Shown: positions 18,537-28,255 of the stretch, piece after piece
Numbering within the stretch: the first letter of the stretch is position 1
Layout of the letters: each line of letters opens with the position of its first letter
NCBI GenBank assembly: GCA_017999985.1
Contig: JAGNKU010000017.1
Span: 1 to 64,000, forward strand
Length of the DNA: 64,000 bases
Reading direction: 5' to 3'
Source: Phycisphaerae bacterium
GTDB lineage: Bacteria; Planctomycetota; Phycisphaerae; UBA1845; Fen-1342
The notes under the pieces: model-generated
Told to the model about the DNA's origin: nothing
Seen by the model: the letters and a program-made list of their open reading frames with translations, nothing else
Databases searched by the model: none
Program-made: the position numbers and the translations under genes

Positions 18537-21281
18537 ATGCTTCGGGCGCTGGGACTCGGATTGTTCTTCTCACTGGCGCGGGCGGCAGTCGGCGACGTTG
18601 TGATCAGCGAATGGATGCACGCCGGCACGGGCAGCCTGGGGGAGTACGTCGAGTTCACCAACACCGGGCCCGGCCCGGTCGACATGACCGGCTGGAGCTT
18701 CGATGATGACAGCGGCATCGCCGGGACCGTCAGTCTCAGCGCCTTCGGCATCGTCGCGGCCGGCGAGTCCGTGATTCTGACGGACGACACGCCGGAGAGT
18801 TTTGCGGCCGCGTGGGGACTGACCGATGTCCAGATCGTCGGGGGCAACACCGCCAACCTCGGGCGCAACGACACGATCAATCTGTATGATGCCGGCGGCA
18901 ACCTGGTCGACAGCCTGGCCTATGGTGACGAGAGCTACCCGGGCACCGTCCGCACCCAGACCAAGAGCTGCAACGTCCCGCCCACGGACTATGGGTACAC
19001 GGTCGCCCAGGCCGCGTGGGTGCTGGCAGCGGTGGGCGATGCCTATGGTTCGTACGCCTCGACCCGCGCCGAAGTGGGCAGCCCGGGGACCGTCGTGAAG
19101 TTCGCGCGGAACGATTTCGACCTGGACGGCGATGTGGACGTGGATGACTTCGCGATCCTGAGCGGCTGCATGACCGGGCCGGCCATGCCGTATGACCCGC
19201 CGCCGCCGGCCTGCACGCTGAATCCTGACACGGACGGTTACCTCGCGGCCGACCTGGACGAGGATGGCGACCTGGACCTGGCCGACGTCAGTGTCTTCCA
19301 GATCTGCGCGAGCGGTCCAGGCAATCCGGCCGATGTCTTCTGCGGCGAGAGTTCGGAACCGCCCGGCGAGACCTACATCAATCTGCACGGGACGTATATC
19401 ACGGTTGAAGGAGACCACGTTACGGTGGACGGCACCACCGCGACGATCACGGCGCAGGGCACGTACATCATCACCGGCACGCTGAACGACGGGCGGCTCG
19501 TCGTGAGCAGCGCGGACAACGGCGCCGTCGAACTGCGGCTGAACGGCGTCAACGTCAGCAACTCGACGAACGCGCCGATCTACGTCCTCGCCGCCGGCCT
19601 GGTCGAGGTCGTGCTGGTCGACCAGACCGTGAACTACCTGTCAGATGCCAGCACCTACGTGTACGAGGACCCGACCGCGGATGAACCCAACGCGGCCCTG
19701 TTTAGCAAGGACTCGCTGCGCATCTCCGGCACGGGCACACTCACCGTGCATGGCAACTACAACGACGCAATCGCCAGCAAGGACGAGCTGGTCATCGCCG
19801 GCGGCACGCTCAACGTGATCGCGGTTGATGATGGCATCCGCGGCAAGGACTACCTGCTGGTCGAGGGTGGAGACATCACGGTCTCCGCCGCGGGCGACGG
19901 CCTGAAATCCGACAACGCCGACGATGTCCTGCTGGGATACATCGCCGTCGAAGACGGGACCATCCACGTCACGTCCGGCGGCGACGCGCTGGCGGCGGAA
20001 ACCGCCGTGCTCATCACCGGCGGTGATTTCACGCTCCTGTGCGGCGGCGGGCACACGGTCACGATTCCCGAGGATCTGTCGGCCAAAGGCATCAAGGGGC
20101 TCGCGAGCGTCGCGATCAGCGGCGGCACTTTCAACATTGACGCGGCCGACGACGCGATCCACTCCAACGCCGCGATCACCGTCAACGCGGGGACGCTGAC
20201 GCTCGCGACCGGCGATGATGCGCTCCATTCGGACCTCACGCTGGCGATCAACGGCGGGACGATCGACATCACGCACTGCTTCGAGGGGATCGAGAGCGCG
20301 GATATCACCATCACCGACGGCGACTTCCACATTCTCTCGAGCGATGACGGCATCACGGCTGACGCGAACGTCAACATCTCCGGCGGAGAATTCACCCTCA
20401 TCTGCGGCGGCGGCCACACCGTCACGATTCCGAGCACCGCTTCGGCCAAAGCCATCAAGGGGCTCGTGAGCGTGGTGATCGGCGGCGGCACGTTCAGCAT
20501 CGACGCCGCCGACGATGGCGTGCACTCCAACGCCGCCGTGACGATCAGCGGCGGGACTCTGACCATTGCGACCAACAGCAGCACGAGCGCCAGCTACGGG
20601 GATGGCGTGCATTCCGATGGCGCAGTGAACATCACGGGCGGGACCGTCACGGTCACGACCGGCTACGAGGGAATCGAAGGCCGGTTCCTGACGATCGACA
20701 ACGGCACCATCCACGTGACGACGACCGACGACGGCATCAACGCCGCCGGCACCGCGTCGGGCAACTGGCTGCACATCAACGGGGGCTACATCGCGGTGAA
20801 CGCGGCCGGCGACGGGATCGACGTGAACGGATCGATCACGATGACCGGCGGCACGGTCATCGTCCACGGCCCGACGCAGGATTACAACGCCGCCATCGAC
20901 TACGATGGCACCTTCGTCATCAGCGGCGGGTTCCTGGTAGCGGCGGGCAGCGCCGGCATGGCGCAGGCCCCCAGCAACTCATCCACGCAGCGCTCGGTGA
21001 AGATCACCTACAGCCAGTGGAAGTCGGCCGGCACGCTGGTCCACATTCAGAAGACGAGCGACAGCGCGAACATCCTGACGTTCGCGCCTGCGAAGATTTA
21101 TCGCTCGGTGGTGCTTTCGGCCCCAACGCTGACGGCCGGCACGTCGTATCAACTGTACCGCGGCGGCACCTGCTCGGGCACCGTGATGGACGGCCTGTAC
21201 TCCGGCGGCACCTACAGCGGCGGCACGCTCACCAACACCTTCACGACGACCAACATCGTCACGAACGTGAGCGCACCGTAA
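18537..21281 (+). CDS. Secreted lamin-tail / dockerin-like / DUF4353-type carbohydrate-binding protein
   Basis: A 914-residue exported protein; ATG 18537 is chosen for the AAGGAGA site at 18523-18529 and the signal peptide MLRALGLGLFFSLARAAVG. Residues 20-190 are a lamin-tail-like (LTD) domain (ISEWMHAGTGSLGEYVEFTN, ILTDDTPESFAAAWGL). Residues 200-280 carry two EF-hand-like loops (DLDGDVDVDDFAILSGC and DLDEDGDLDLADVSVFQIC). The remaining 600 residues are a repetitive beta-solenoid of the DUF4353 carbohydrate-binding type, with recurring DDGIRGKD, GDGLKSDN, DDAIHSNA, DDALHSD and DDGITAD turns. The Asp-rich turns suggest metal binding. It probably binds or organises extracellular polysaccharide; no catalytic motif is seen. 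Confidence 0.8.
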   Translation: MLRALGLGLFFSLARAAVGDVVISEWMHAGTGSLGEYVEFTNTGPGPVDMTGWSFDDDSGIAGTVSLSAFGIVAAGESVILTDDTPESFAAAWGLTDVQIVGGNTANLGRNDTINLYDAGGNLVDSLAYGDESYPGTVRTQTKSCNVPPTDYGYTVAQAAWVLAAVGDAYGSYASTRAEVGSPGTVVKFARNDFDLDGDVDVDDFAILSGCMTGPAMPYDPPPPACTLNPDTDGYLAADLDEDGDLDLADVSVFQICASGPGNPADVFCGESSEPPGETYINLHGTYITVEGDHVTVDGTTATITAQGTYIITGTLNDGRLVVSSADNGAVELRLNGVNVSNSTNAPIYVLAAGLVEVVLVDQTVNYLSDASTYVYEDPTADEPNAALFSKDSLRISGTGTLTVHGNYNDAIASKDELVIAGGTLNVIAVDDGIRGKDYLLVEGGDITVSAAGDGLKSDNADDVLLGYIAVEDGTIHVTSGGDALAAETAVLITGGDFTLLCGGGHTVTIPEDLSAKGIKGLASVAISGGTFNIDAADDAIHSNAAITVNAGTLTLATGDDALHSDLTLAINGGTIDITHCFEGIESADITITDGDFHILSSDDGITADANVNISGGEFTLICGGGHTVTIPSTASAKAIKGLVSVVIGGGTFSIDAADDGVHSNAAVTISGGTLTIATNSSTSASYGDGVHSDGAVNITGGTVTVTTGYEGIEGRFLTIDNGTIHVTTTDDGINAAGTASGNWLHINGGYIAVNAAGDGIDVNGSITMTGGTVIVHGPTQDYNAAIDYDGTFVISGGFLVAAGSAGMAQAPSNSSTQRSVKITYSQWKSAGTLVHIQKTSDSANILTFAPAKIYRSVVLSAPTLTAGTSYQLYRGGTCSGTVMDGLYSGGTYSGGTLTNTFTTTNIVTNVSAP

Positions 21282-21597
21282 GACCATCCCCGGCGGCGGC
21301 GCACAGGCCAGCGTCAGTCCATTCACAACTGGCACCGGAGGCTGCACGCGGAGCCGTGAGCCGCGCGGTTGCGCGGCGCATTTGAACTGGCCCGGGGGGA
21401 AAGCATTGGCAGTTGCGCGCCACCTGCGATAGCATTCTGGGGCCGGTGAAAGCTCACCGGTCCCACAGTTGCGCGGGCGCAGCCCCGTCCCGCCCGCGCG
21501 GTTGGTGGGCAGCACGACGACTCTCCGGATGACGCGCACCGGCTGTCGTCCAGAGACGGCTTCAGGGTCTCCGGACCTGGGTTAGGAGTGACTGTCC
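21282..21597. other. Intergenic stretch with one hairpin
   Basis: This 316-bp gap between the DUF4353-type gene and the AsmA-like gene contains a perfect 7-bp stem at 21443-21460 (CCGGTGA, loop AAGC, TCACCGG). It has no U-run, so it is either a weak terminator for the upstream gene or a structured leader. A TAGGAG ribosome-binding site for the next gene lies at 21582-21587. Confidence 0.4.
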
Positions 21598-24500
21598 ATG
21601 CCGGAACCCGCCCTGCCCCAACCTGAGGACAGCGCCCCGGTCAACGCGGCCGCACCCGACTCCCTGCCGGCCACCCCGCCGCCGGCGCGCCGTCGCAGGC
21701 GCTGGGTGCGGCGGCTGGCGGTCGGCGTGCTGGTGTGTGTGCTGATCCTGGCGCTGCTGATCGGGTTCGCGCCGGCCATTGTGTCGCTGCCGCCGGTCCA
21801 CAACGCCATCCTTGCCGTGGTGAACGGAAGACTGCAGGGCACGATCGCGGTCGAAGGGCTGTCGCTGTCGTGGCGCGGGCCGCTCGAGATTCGCGGGCTG
21901 CGCATCAGCGACCCGGAGCAACAGCCGGTCGTGCAGGTCCGGCGTGTGACCGCCGACGTCGGCGTGTGGCCGCTGATCACATCCGCGCGCGCCCTGGGCG
22001 AGATAGTAGTGGACGCGCCGGTCGTGCTCATTGACCAGCAGCGCGACGGCCAGGTTTCACTGGCCCGGGCCTTTCAGTCGCGCATGCCGGCGCCCCCCGC
22101 GTCAACGCCGGCCGGTACGCTGCCGCCCCTGCAAGGACGTTTGCTCATCAGGGACGGTACCGCGAAGATGGTGCGCGCGAACGCGGGATCGTATGAGGTC
22201 ACCAAGCTCGACGCTGAGGCTGATATCAAGACGTTGAACGATATCGCGGCGCGGTTCGACCTGATCTTGGCTGATGGCTCGAAACTCGCCGGCGAAGCCA
22301 CGCTCCAAGGGCCGTTGTCGCAGGGAGAACTGAACCTGGCGACGGCGAGCGGCACCCTGCGGCTGAAGACGGACGGCCCTGTCGACGTGGGGCCGCTCGC
22401 GGTACTCGCCGGGCAAGCCGGACTGGCGGGCGGCGTCAGCGTCGACCTCAACGCCGCGATTGATGCGGGCGCGCTGCAAGGCCAGGTCGCGCTGGCGGTC
22501 ACGGGCCTGCAGAGCGCGCAGCGGGCGGCGGCCAGCGCCGCGCCGATCGACGCCGAGCTGCAGGGACAGGTTCGCTGGGCCGACAACCAGCTTGTATCCA
22601 ACTTCGATCTGTCGGGAGCGGCTGGGCAGGCGCGCGTGGCGCTCGACTACCGCCACACCGAGCAGCCGCTGAACCTCACGGCGGACCGGATCATGTCGGC
22701 GGTGCTGACGGGCGAGCCGCTGGCGCTGCCCGATTTCAGCGTGCAAGCGCACGCCACGGTTGATATCGCCCGGCTGGGCCAAGCCGCGCCGGAGCTGCTC
22801 GGGGTTCGCTCTGGGGCGGAGCTGACCGGCGGCCGCCTGGAGATCGCGCAGTTGACGGTGCAAGGCGGCGCGCAACCGGTCGTGAACGCCGCGCTCGTCC
22901 TGAAGGACCTGGCAGCGCGCCGGGGCGACCAGCCCGTGCAGCTCGACACCCTGACGTTCAACCTGGATTCAGCCCTGGAGCCGGGCCAGGGGCTCCAGTT
23001 GCGACAGCTCGAACTGCAGTCCGGCTTCGCGCGCGTCAGCGCCAGTGGGCTGGCCAGTGACCTGCGCGCAACATTTCAAACCAACCTTGGCGAGCTGCAG
23101 CGTGAATTGAATCAGGTCTTCGATCTAGGCGCGTTTGAACTGGCCGGCACACTGCACGGGCAGGTGGTCCTGAAGCGGGCGGATGCTGAGCGGGTGGACG
23201 TGACGCTGCAGGCAAACGCGGAGCAGCTCCGCTACGCCGATGGCGCCCGGACACTCGCATTGCCGCGGGCCGTCCTCGGCCATGCCGGGCAGCTCTTGCT
23301 CGCGGGTGAGGCGCTCACCCGGATCGTCGCCCAGCAGACCAATGTGGACCTGAACGGCGAGTTCGTTGCCTCGGCTTCCGGTTGGTACGACGTCCAGCAG
23401 CGCGGCCTCCAGGCCGCACTGGAAATTTCACGCGGCGATCTGGCACTCCTGGGCGGTCGCGCGAAACAGCTCGGGATCGGTGACCTGGCACGCTACTCCG
23501 GCGCGCTTCAGGCACAGGTCGGCGCGGAACGCACCATGGGCACACAGCCGTTGCTCACGCGCGGCGCGCTGCTCGTGCAGAACCTCGGCGTGGACGGAAA
23601 ACCCGTCGTACAGGGCGAAACCAGACTCACGTGGGACGGCGCGCAACTCGCGGCCGACGGCCGAAGCCTCCAGCTCGCCACTGCGAAACTGGACAGCGCG
23701 TTCGCGCGCCTCACCGCCACGGACGTGCGGTGGCAATCCGGCCGCAGGCACGCGCTAACCGGCCAAATCAACGCCGCGGCGAATGTGGCGCATGCGCTGC
23801 AGGCCATCGCTCCAGTGGCCAGATGGGAGCAGCCGCCGGAGCTGGCCGGCCAACTCACGCTGCACGCGACCGGCACCGTCGCGGGCGACGTGCTGAGCTT
23901 CGTCGGCGAGGGCGCAGTCGAACAATGTGTGATCGGCACGGGCGCCGGCGCGATCCGGGAGCCGCGGGTCCAGTTCGCCTGTGACGTAAAGCTCGAGCAG
24001 GACAGACAGCTCCTGTCGCTGCGCAAGTGCCAGCTCGCATCGAAGCTCCTGACGGTGGACGTCGCCGGCAAGGCGGCCGATTACACGGACCAATGCCAGT
24101 TGAATCTGCGCGGCAGCTACTCCGCGTCGTGGGAGGCGCTCAGCGCCCTGTTGCATCAACTGGCACCGTCCACCGCCGACAGCGTGCGGGTCGCCGGCAC
24201 CAGCGCGAGCGACTTCAAGATCACCGGTCCGCTGCGGCAGTCCGGCGTGCAACCAAGCTTCCGCGGCGTAGGCGCGAGCGTCGCCGTGACGTGGTCCGCG
24301 GCGGAGCTGTACGGCGTGAAACTGGGCGCCGCCAACCTGGCACCCGTCCTGAAAAACGGTCAGGCCACGCTGCGCAAGACCGCGATCCCGGTGGCGGATG
24401 GCCAGGCCAACGTCGCGGCGGTCGTCGATCTCGCGCCATCCGAGCCGACCCTGAAGCTGGCCAAGCTTCAGTTGCTGGAAAACGTAACGCTCACGAAGGA

Positions 24501-25116
24501 GCTGGGCGCCCAGCTCCTCGGCCGGATCAATCCTGTCTTTATGCACGTCGCGAGTATCGAAGGCCGCGTGAACCTGCGCGTGGAGGACGTGCTGATCCCG
24601 CTGGGGCCGTCGGTCAAGCAGCGCGGTGCGGCGCAGGGCCGGCTGGACCTCAGGCAGGTGCAGATGCGGCCGAGCGGGCTGCTGGGCGAGCTAATCGCGC
24701 TGGGCGGGCTGCAAGCGGGCGGTGCCTACCCGGTGCAGATCGGCACGCTGACGTTTGTCATGCAGGACGGGCGCATCCGCTACGACAATCTCAGGCTGAC
24801 ATTCCCCGAGAAGTTCGACCTGATATTCCGCGGCTCGGTCGGCCTCGACGACACGCTCGATCTCGTGGTCTCCGTGCCCGTGCGGGCCGCGCTGCTCGAT
24901 CGGCTGGGCGTGAAGGGGCCGACATTGGAGCATGCGCAGATGCTCGGCGGCGCCCGCGTGGACATCCCGCTGGTTGGCACGCGCGCGCAGCCGCGGCTGG
25001 ATTTTGCCAAGGTGGACGTACAGTCGCTGCTCAAGGACGTTCTGCTCAAGCAACCCGGCAAGCAGATCGAGGACCTGCTCAGGGGCCTGCCGGGCGACCA
25101 GCGCAAGCGGCCCTGA
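21598..25116 (+). CDS. AsmA-like / TamB-like envelope protein
   Basis: A 1172-residue protein with a proline-rich cytoplasmic start, one transmembrane helix at about 37-60 (RRLAVGVLVCVLILALLIGF), and then a very long beta-rich periplasmic body. The segment after the helix (VNGRLQGTIAVEGLSLSWRGPLEIRGLRISD) is the typical opening of AsmA/YhdP/TamB-like proteins, and the C-terminal part (LRQVQMRPSGLLGELIAL, YDNLRLTFPEKFDLIFRGSVGLD) fits an AsmA-like ending. Such proteins form hydrophobic grooves that help lipids cross the periplasm to the outer membrane. It is followed 40 bp later by a YihY/BrkB-like gene, suggesting an envelope operon. TAGGAG precedes ATG 21598. Confidence 0.8.
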   Translation: MPEPALPQPEDSAPVNAAAPDSLPATPPPARRRRRWVRRLAVGVLVCVLILALLIGFAPAIVSLPPVHNAILAVVNGRLQGTIAVEGLSLSWRGPLEIRGLRISDPEQQPVVQVRRVTADVGVWPLITSARALGEIVVDAPVVLIDQQRDGQVSLARAFQSRMPAPPASTPAGTLPPLQGRLLIRDGTAKMVRANAGSYEVTKLDAEADIKTLNDIAARFDLILADGSKLAGEATLQGPLSQGELNLATASGTLRLKTDGPVDVGPLAVLAGQAGLAGGVSVDLNAAIDAGALQGQVALAVTGLQSAQRAAASAAPIDAELQGQVRWADNQLVSNFDLSGAAGQARVALDYRHTEQPLNLTADRIMSAVLTGEPLALPDFSVQAHATVDIARLGQAAPELLGVRSGAELTGGRLEIAQLTVQGGAQPVVNAALVLKDLAARRGDQPVQLDTLTFNLDSALEPGQGLQLRQLELQSGFARVSASGLASDLRATFQTNLGELQRELNQVFDLGAFELAGTLHGQVVLKRADAERVDVTLQANAEQLRYADGARTLALPRAVLGHAGQLLLAGEALTRIVAQQTNVDLNGEFVASASGWYDVQQRGLQAALEISRGDLALLGGRAKQLGIGDLARYSGALQAQVGAERTMGTQPLLTRGALLVQNLGVDGKPVVQGETRLTWDGAQLAADGRSLQLATAKLDSAFARLTATDVRWQSGRRHALTGQINAAANVAHALQAIAPVARWEQPPELAGQLTLHATGTVAGDVLSFVGEGAVEQCVIGTGAGAIREPRVQFACDVKLEQDRQLLSLRKCQLASKLLTVDVAGKAADYTDQCQLNLRGSYSASWEALSALLHQLAPSTADSVRVAGTSASDFKITGPLRQSGVQPSFRGVGASVAVTWSAAELYGVKLGAANLAPVLKNGQATLRKTAIPVADGQANVAAVVDLAPSEPTLKLAKLQLLENVTLTKELGAQLLGRINPVFMHVASIEGRVNLRVEDVLIPLGPSVKQRGAAQGRLDLRQVQMRPSGLLGELIALGGLQAGGAYPVQIGTLTFVMQDGRIRYDNLRLTFPEKFDLIFRGSVGLDDTLDLVVSVPVRAALLDRLGVKGPTLEHAQMLGGARVDIPLVGTRAQPRLDFAKVDVQSLLKDVLLKQPGKQIEDLLRGLPGDQRKRP

Positions 25117-25155
25117 GCGGACCCGCGCGGCGCGGCCCAAGGGTGAGCGCAGCCT

Positions 25156-26553
25156 ATGAACAATCGATTCCGTGAGCGTCTGCGAGACTCCGTCGTGAAC
25201 CCGGGGGAGACATTGGACCGCTGGGCGCGCCTCGTCGGCTTCCAGGTCGCGCTGTGGCGGCACTGCGCCCGCCGCCTGCGCGAGCACGATGTGATGGGCA
25301 TGAGTGCGGCGCTGTGCTACCGCACAATCTTCACCCTGATCCCCGTGCTCGTCCTCGGTCTGCTCGTGGCCAAGTCGCTCGGCACGCTCGACGACAGCAA
25401 GCGGAGCCTGCGGGCCTTTCTCACGGCGTCCGGGTTTGCCCAGATCGCGATTCAGGACAGCGAACCGACTGCGCCGCCGGACGCGACCGCCACGCCGTCG
25501 TCCGCCGAGGCCGCCACCACGCAACCGCTGACCGTCATCAACGTGGCCGACGAGATCGAGCACATGGTCACGCGCGTGGAGGCGCAGCTCACCGTCGGCC
25601 GCATCGGCCCGGTGGGCGGCGCGCTGCTGATCTGGACCGCGGTCGGGCTGCTCTCGGCCCTCGAACAATCACTCAACCGCATCTTCGGCTCGGCCCGCAG
25701 CCGCTCGGTGGCACGGCGGCTGCTCCTTTACTGGTCCGCCCTCACGCTCGCGCCGGTCACGCTCGCGGTCGCTTCCTACCTGGGTCAGAAGGCCATCGAC
25801 ATCTTCGCCCGCGCCCCCGGGATGCCCTGGCTCCTGCTCGCGGGGGGCTGGGCTGGGCCGATCGTCGTCGGGGTGCTCGTGCTCGCCACGCTCTACAAGC
25901 TCCTTCCCAACACGACCGTGCGCTGGCGCTCGGCCATTGGCGGGGCCGCGGTGGCCACCGTGCTCTGGCTGCTCGCGAAGTGGGGGTTTGCAATCTACAT
26001 CGAACGGCTCGTGATGAAGGGCAATGTCTACGGCGTCCTGGGGCTGCTGCCGCTGTTCCTGTTGTGGCTGTACTACTCGTGGCTGATCCTGCTGTTCGGG
26101 GCGGAGCTGGCGCACACGGCGGTCAACCTGAACGAGCTGCGACAGATGGAGGTGGCCGAACGGACCGTCTTGGGACCGTCCGATGTGCTGGCCGCGGCGG
26201 TGGCCGTCGCGCAGCCGTACGAAGCCGGGCGCGGGCCGGTCGCGGTCGACGAGATCGCGGCCCGACTGCGCCTGCCGCCGGCGAACGTGCAGGCGCTGCT
26301 CGATCGCCTAGTCGCGGCCGGTTTCATCTGTGCGGCGGAGGACGTCACCGGGTCGTGTTACGTGCCGGCACGTCCGCCGGAGCAGATCCCGCTGCTCGCG
26401 TTGCTCGATCTGGGCGATCCGCGCGCGGTACCTGGCGCGCAGCCCGGCCACGCCCCGGAGCTGGCGGCGGCGGTGACCCAGGTGCAGTCTCAGGCGCGCA
26501 GCGCAGCTGCCAACCTGACACTGCGCGATGCGCTCGGCGAGAAACAGGCGTGA
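25156..26553 (+). CDS. YihY/BrkB-family inner-membrane protein with C-terminal winged-helix-like tail
   Basis: A 465-residue protein. The family signature is clear: MGMSAALCYRTIFTLIPVLV near residue 50, WTAVGLLSALEQSLNRIFG near 160, YKLLPNTTVRWRSAIGGA near 260, and YGVLGLLPLFLLWLYYSWL with FGAELAH near 300-320; six transmembrane segments are expected. Two additions are unusual. A Thr/Ala-rich loop with VINVADEIEHMVTRVEAQL sits between the first and second helices. A C-terminal extension, about 330-465, contains a winged-helix-like segment (VAVDEIAARLRLPPANVQALLDRLVAAGFI), typical of BrkB relatives with a soluble domain. Envelope function is likely; the substrate is unknown. Confidence 0.85.
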   Translation: MNNRFRERLRDSVVNPGETLDRWARLVGFQVALWRHCARRLREHDVMGMSAALCYRTIFTLIPVLVLGLLVAKSLGTLDDSKRSLRAFLTASGFAQIAIQDSEPTAPPDATATPSSAEAATTQPLTVINVADEIEHMVTRVEAQLTVGRIGPVGGALLIWTAVGLLSALEQSLNRIFGSARSRSVARRLLLYWSALTLAPVTLAVASYLGQKAIDIFARAPGMPWLLLAGGWAGPIVVGVLVLATLYKLLPNTTVRWRSAIGGAAVATVLWLLAKWGFAIYIERLVMKGNVYGVLGLLPLFLLWLYYSWLILLFGAELAHTAVNLNELRQMEVAERTVLGPSDVLAAAVAVAQPYEAGRGPVAVDEIAARLRLPPANVQALLDRLVAAGFICAAEDVTGSCYVPARPPEQIPLLALLDLGDPRAVPGAQPGHAPELAAAVTQVQSQARSAAANLTLRDALGEKQA

Positions 26554-26595
26554 CACGACCACGCTCGCGCCGAACACCGCTCCGTGCAGGCCCGT

Positions 26596-26820
26596 TCAAA
26601 CCGGGAACCCAATGGTCGGATGTGCGTGAGCGCTCGTGACTGCGGTGAGGGCGTTGGCGGCGTTCACCGCGTGGGTGACGTCGAGCGTCGCATCGGGATC
26701 GCCGTCGCCGTCGAGGTCATCGTCGCGGTAAAAGCCGGGGGTCGCGCCGTCACCGGTCCAGTTGCCGAAGTCGTCCAGCGTCCAGCCGAGGTCGCGTTTG
26801 AGCGGCACGGACGGAACGCG
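26596..26820 (-). pseudogene. Rhs repeat fragment
   Basis: About 70 codons read PLKRDLGWTLDDFGNWTGDG, then DGDPDATLDVTHAVNAANAL, nearly matching an internal part of the large Rhs protein encoded near 31085-31205. Compared with that copy this one has extra sequence between GDG and DPDATLD. It has no start, no core and no tip, and lies immediately downstream of the SMI1-type immunity gene. It is a leftover of an older Rhs copy or a displaced cassette. Confidence 0.8.
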
Positions 26821-26829
26821 GTGCGGCGG

Positions 26830-27252
26830 TCACTGGCCGGGTTCGTAAGCTATCAGGTACTCCAACCACTCAAGGAGCGATGTTCCGACCACTCTAGGAG
26901 GAAACGCGGTTGGGTCACTAAAGGACGTTTCTACTATCGGCATGTCAGGCACCCGCGTGTCAAAACCGTAGGCGATGTCGCCGCCGTCGCTAGCGAACAC
27001 AACCACGCCAGGAAAAGTCTCGTGCACTAAGTCTCCCTCCAAACCGAGAATGACATTGCCAATCGACATGATCATTACGTAGTTCGCCTTCCCGATTGGG
27101 CCCTCACATCCGTCCATTACGCGCAGTAAATTTAAATACTCGTGCGGGAGCTTGGCACCAACGGCATCGTTTAGTCTCGCGATCTGCTCGGGTTGCGCTG
27201 GTGGTCCTCTGAAATGGAAATCATCAACGACCTGTGCTATCCTTGCATCCAT
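26830..27252 (-). CDS. SMI1/KNR4-family immunity protein candidate
   Basis: A 140-residue protein from ATG 27252, preceded by an AGGGA site. It carries the SMI1/KNR4 pattern: an N-terminal helix, then PAQPEQIARLNDAVGAKLPHEYLNLLRVMDGCEG, a beta core, and FASDGGDIAYGFDT, which is the family's conserved GDG-type segment. These proteins are the most common immunity proteins against polymorphic nuclease toxins. It begins 14 bp after the stop of the orphan Rhs tip with the HNH-like domain, so the pair is a toxin/immunity cassette. A longer start at 27303 would overlap the toxin end and is less likely. Confidence 0.85.
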   Translation of the reverse strand: MDARIAQVVDDFHFRGPPAQPEQIARLNDAVGAKLPHEYLNLLRVMDGCEGPIGKANYVMIMSIGNVILGLEGDLVHETFPGVVVFASDGGDIAYGFDTRVPDMPIVETSFSDPTAFPPRVVGTSLLEWLEYLIAYEPGQ

Positions 27253-27266
27253 CGACTCATTTCCCT

Positions 27267-28181
27267 CTAGTGTGGTGTAGCATCCCTCTGATGGCGGGCC
27301 CAAAATGAATTGAGCGCGTCATGGGTAGCCTTGTCCACTATGGCAAAATTCGCTGGATTTGTCGGATCACCTCCGAATTTCACCGGGTGAATGTGATGCA
27401 CGAACTTGTCAGCGCACTGTGGATTGGCTCGCCTATAAGCTGCAACCGCCTTATTCGCAGCCGTCCTTGCCGCATCGTATGCCGCGCCCTCAAGCAGCAC
27501 AAACGGACCCTGTGGGCGCCGCACACGAGCAGGATACCCGGACCAGTCGAATATGGAAAACGCGCCCACCGCATATGGCCCGGGCGCGCCTTTCATGGCC
27601 CGTGCCCCTCGCATCTCACCGAGCACGCCGAAGAAGCCGCCGATCGCCTTCCCGGCGAAAGGTGCCGCACCGGCCGCGAACTCTAGGGCGTTGCCCCAGG
27701 TCAGACCGTTCTCGTCGATGTTCGCCGCCGCCAGCGCCATGTGGTGCATGCCGACGAGGAAAGCACCGCCGGGAACGAGGGCGCAGACCATCGACTCGAT
27801 GACCATCGTGCCGGCGGTGACAGCCATGCACTTGAAGAAGCGGTCAAAGTCCATGGCAGCACTGGTCCGGGCCGCATATATGCCCGTGATTGTCTCGACC
27901 ACGTCGTCGTATGGTTCGTCCCAAGGATTCAGGCCCGCAGGATCGCGGAGCGTTACCGGGTTCCCGCCGGCGTACTGGTACAGGTTCATCCCATCGCCGT
28001 AATGGCCCGTCGATGCGAACGCCGAGACAAAGTTGGCGAACGTTTCGCCGTTCATCGCCAAGGCGGCGACCACCAGCGAGGCCGACTCGTTCATGTCCAT
28101 CTGGAGCAGACGACCTAACTGCGGGCTGTACCAGCGGTTACGCATGTAGTACAGGCCCTTCGTATCCACCGTCAGCGGCTG
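27267..28181 (-). pseudogene. Orphan Rhs C-terminal tip with HNH-like nuclease toxin
   Basis: A 5'-truncated Rhs piece. It opens with the Rhs-core end (LYYMRNRWYSPQLGRLLQMD, then GDGMNLYQYAGGNPV and DPAGL) and continues into a unique tip of about 230 residues: a hydrophobic stretch (GTMVIESMVCALVPGGAFLVGM) and a C-terminal HNH-like toxin with KFVHHIHPVKFGGDPTNPAN and IVDKATHDALNSFW. Bases 27977-28181 are identical to 30227-30431 in the full Rhs gene. Beyond 28181 the Rhs sequence stops and IS66-like sequence begins, so there is no start codon of its own. It could become active by recombining into the complete gene. The SMI1-type gene directly downstream is its probable antidote. Confidence 0.85.
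27977..28181. repeat. 205-bp perfect direct repeat, copy in orphan Rhs tip
   Basis: Base-for-base identical to 30227-30431 in the complete Rhs gene (constant offset of 2250). It encodes the end of the conserved Rhs core. Identity ends sharply where the two C-terminal tips diverge on one side and where the orphan meets IS66-like sequence on the other. Confidence 0.95.
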
Positions 28182-28255
28182 CTCCGTCAGCACTCGGCCA
28201 ATCGCATCTTGAACTCAGCGCCGCAGATCTGCGACGATGCCGCCGGAGGTGCGGC

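Noticed and set aside
19641-20867. 408-codon minus-strand frame rich in DRDG-like repeats
   Set aside because: Mirror of the repetitive DUF4353-type gene on the plus strand.
19900-20900. Possible CRISPR-like or satellite array
   Set aside because: The repeated DNA is coding, irregular in spacing and follows the solenoid repeats of the protein.
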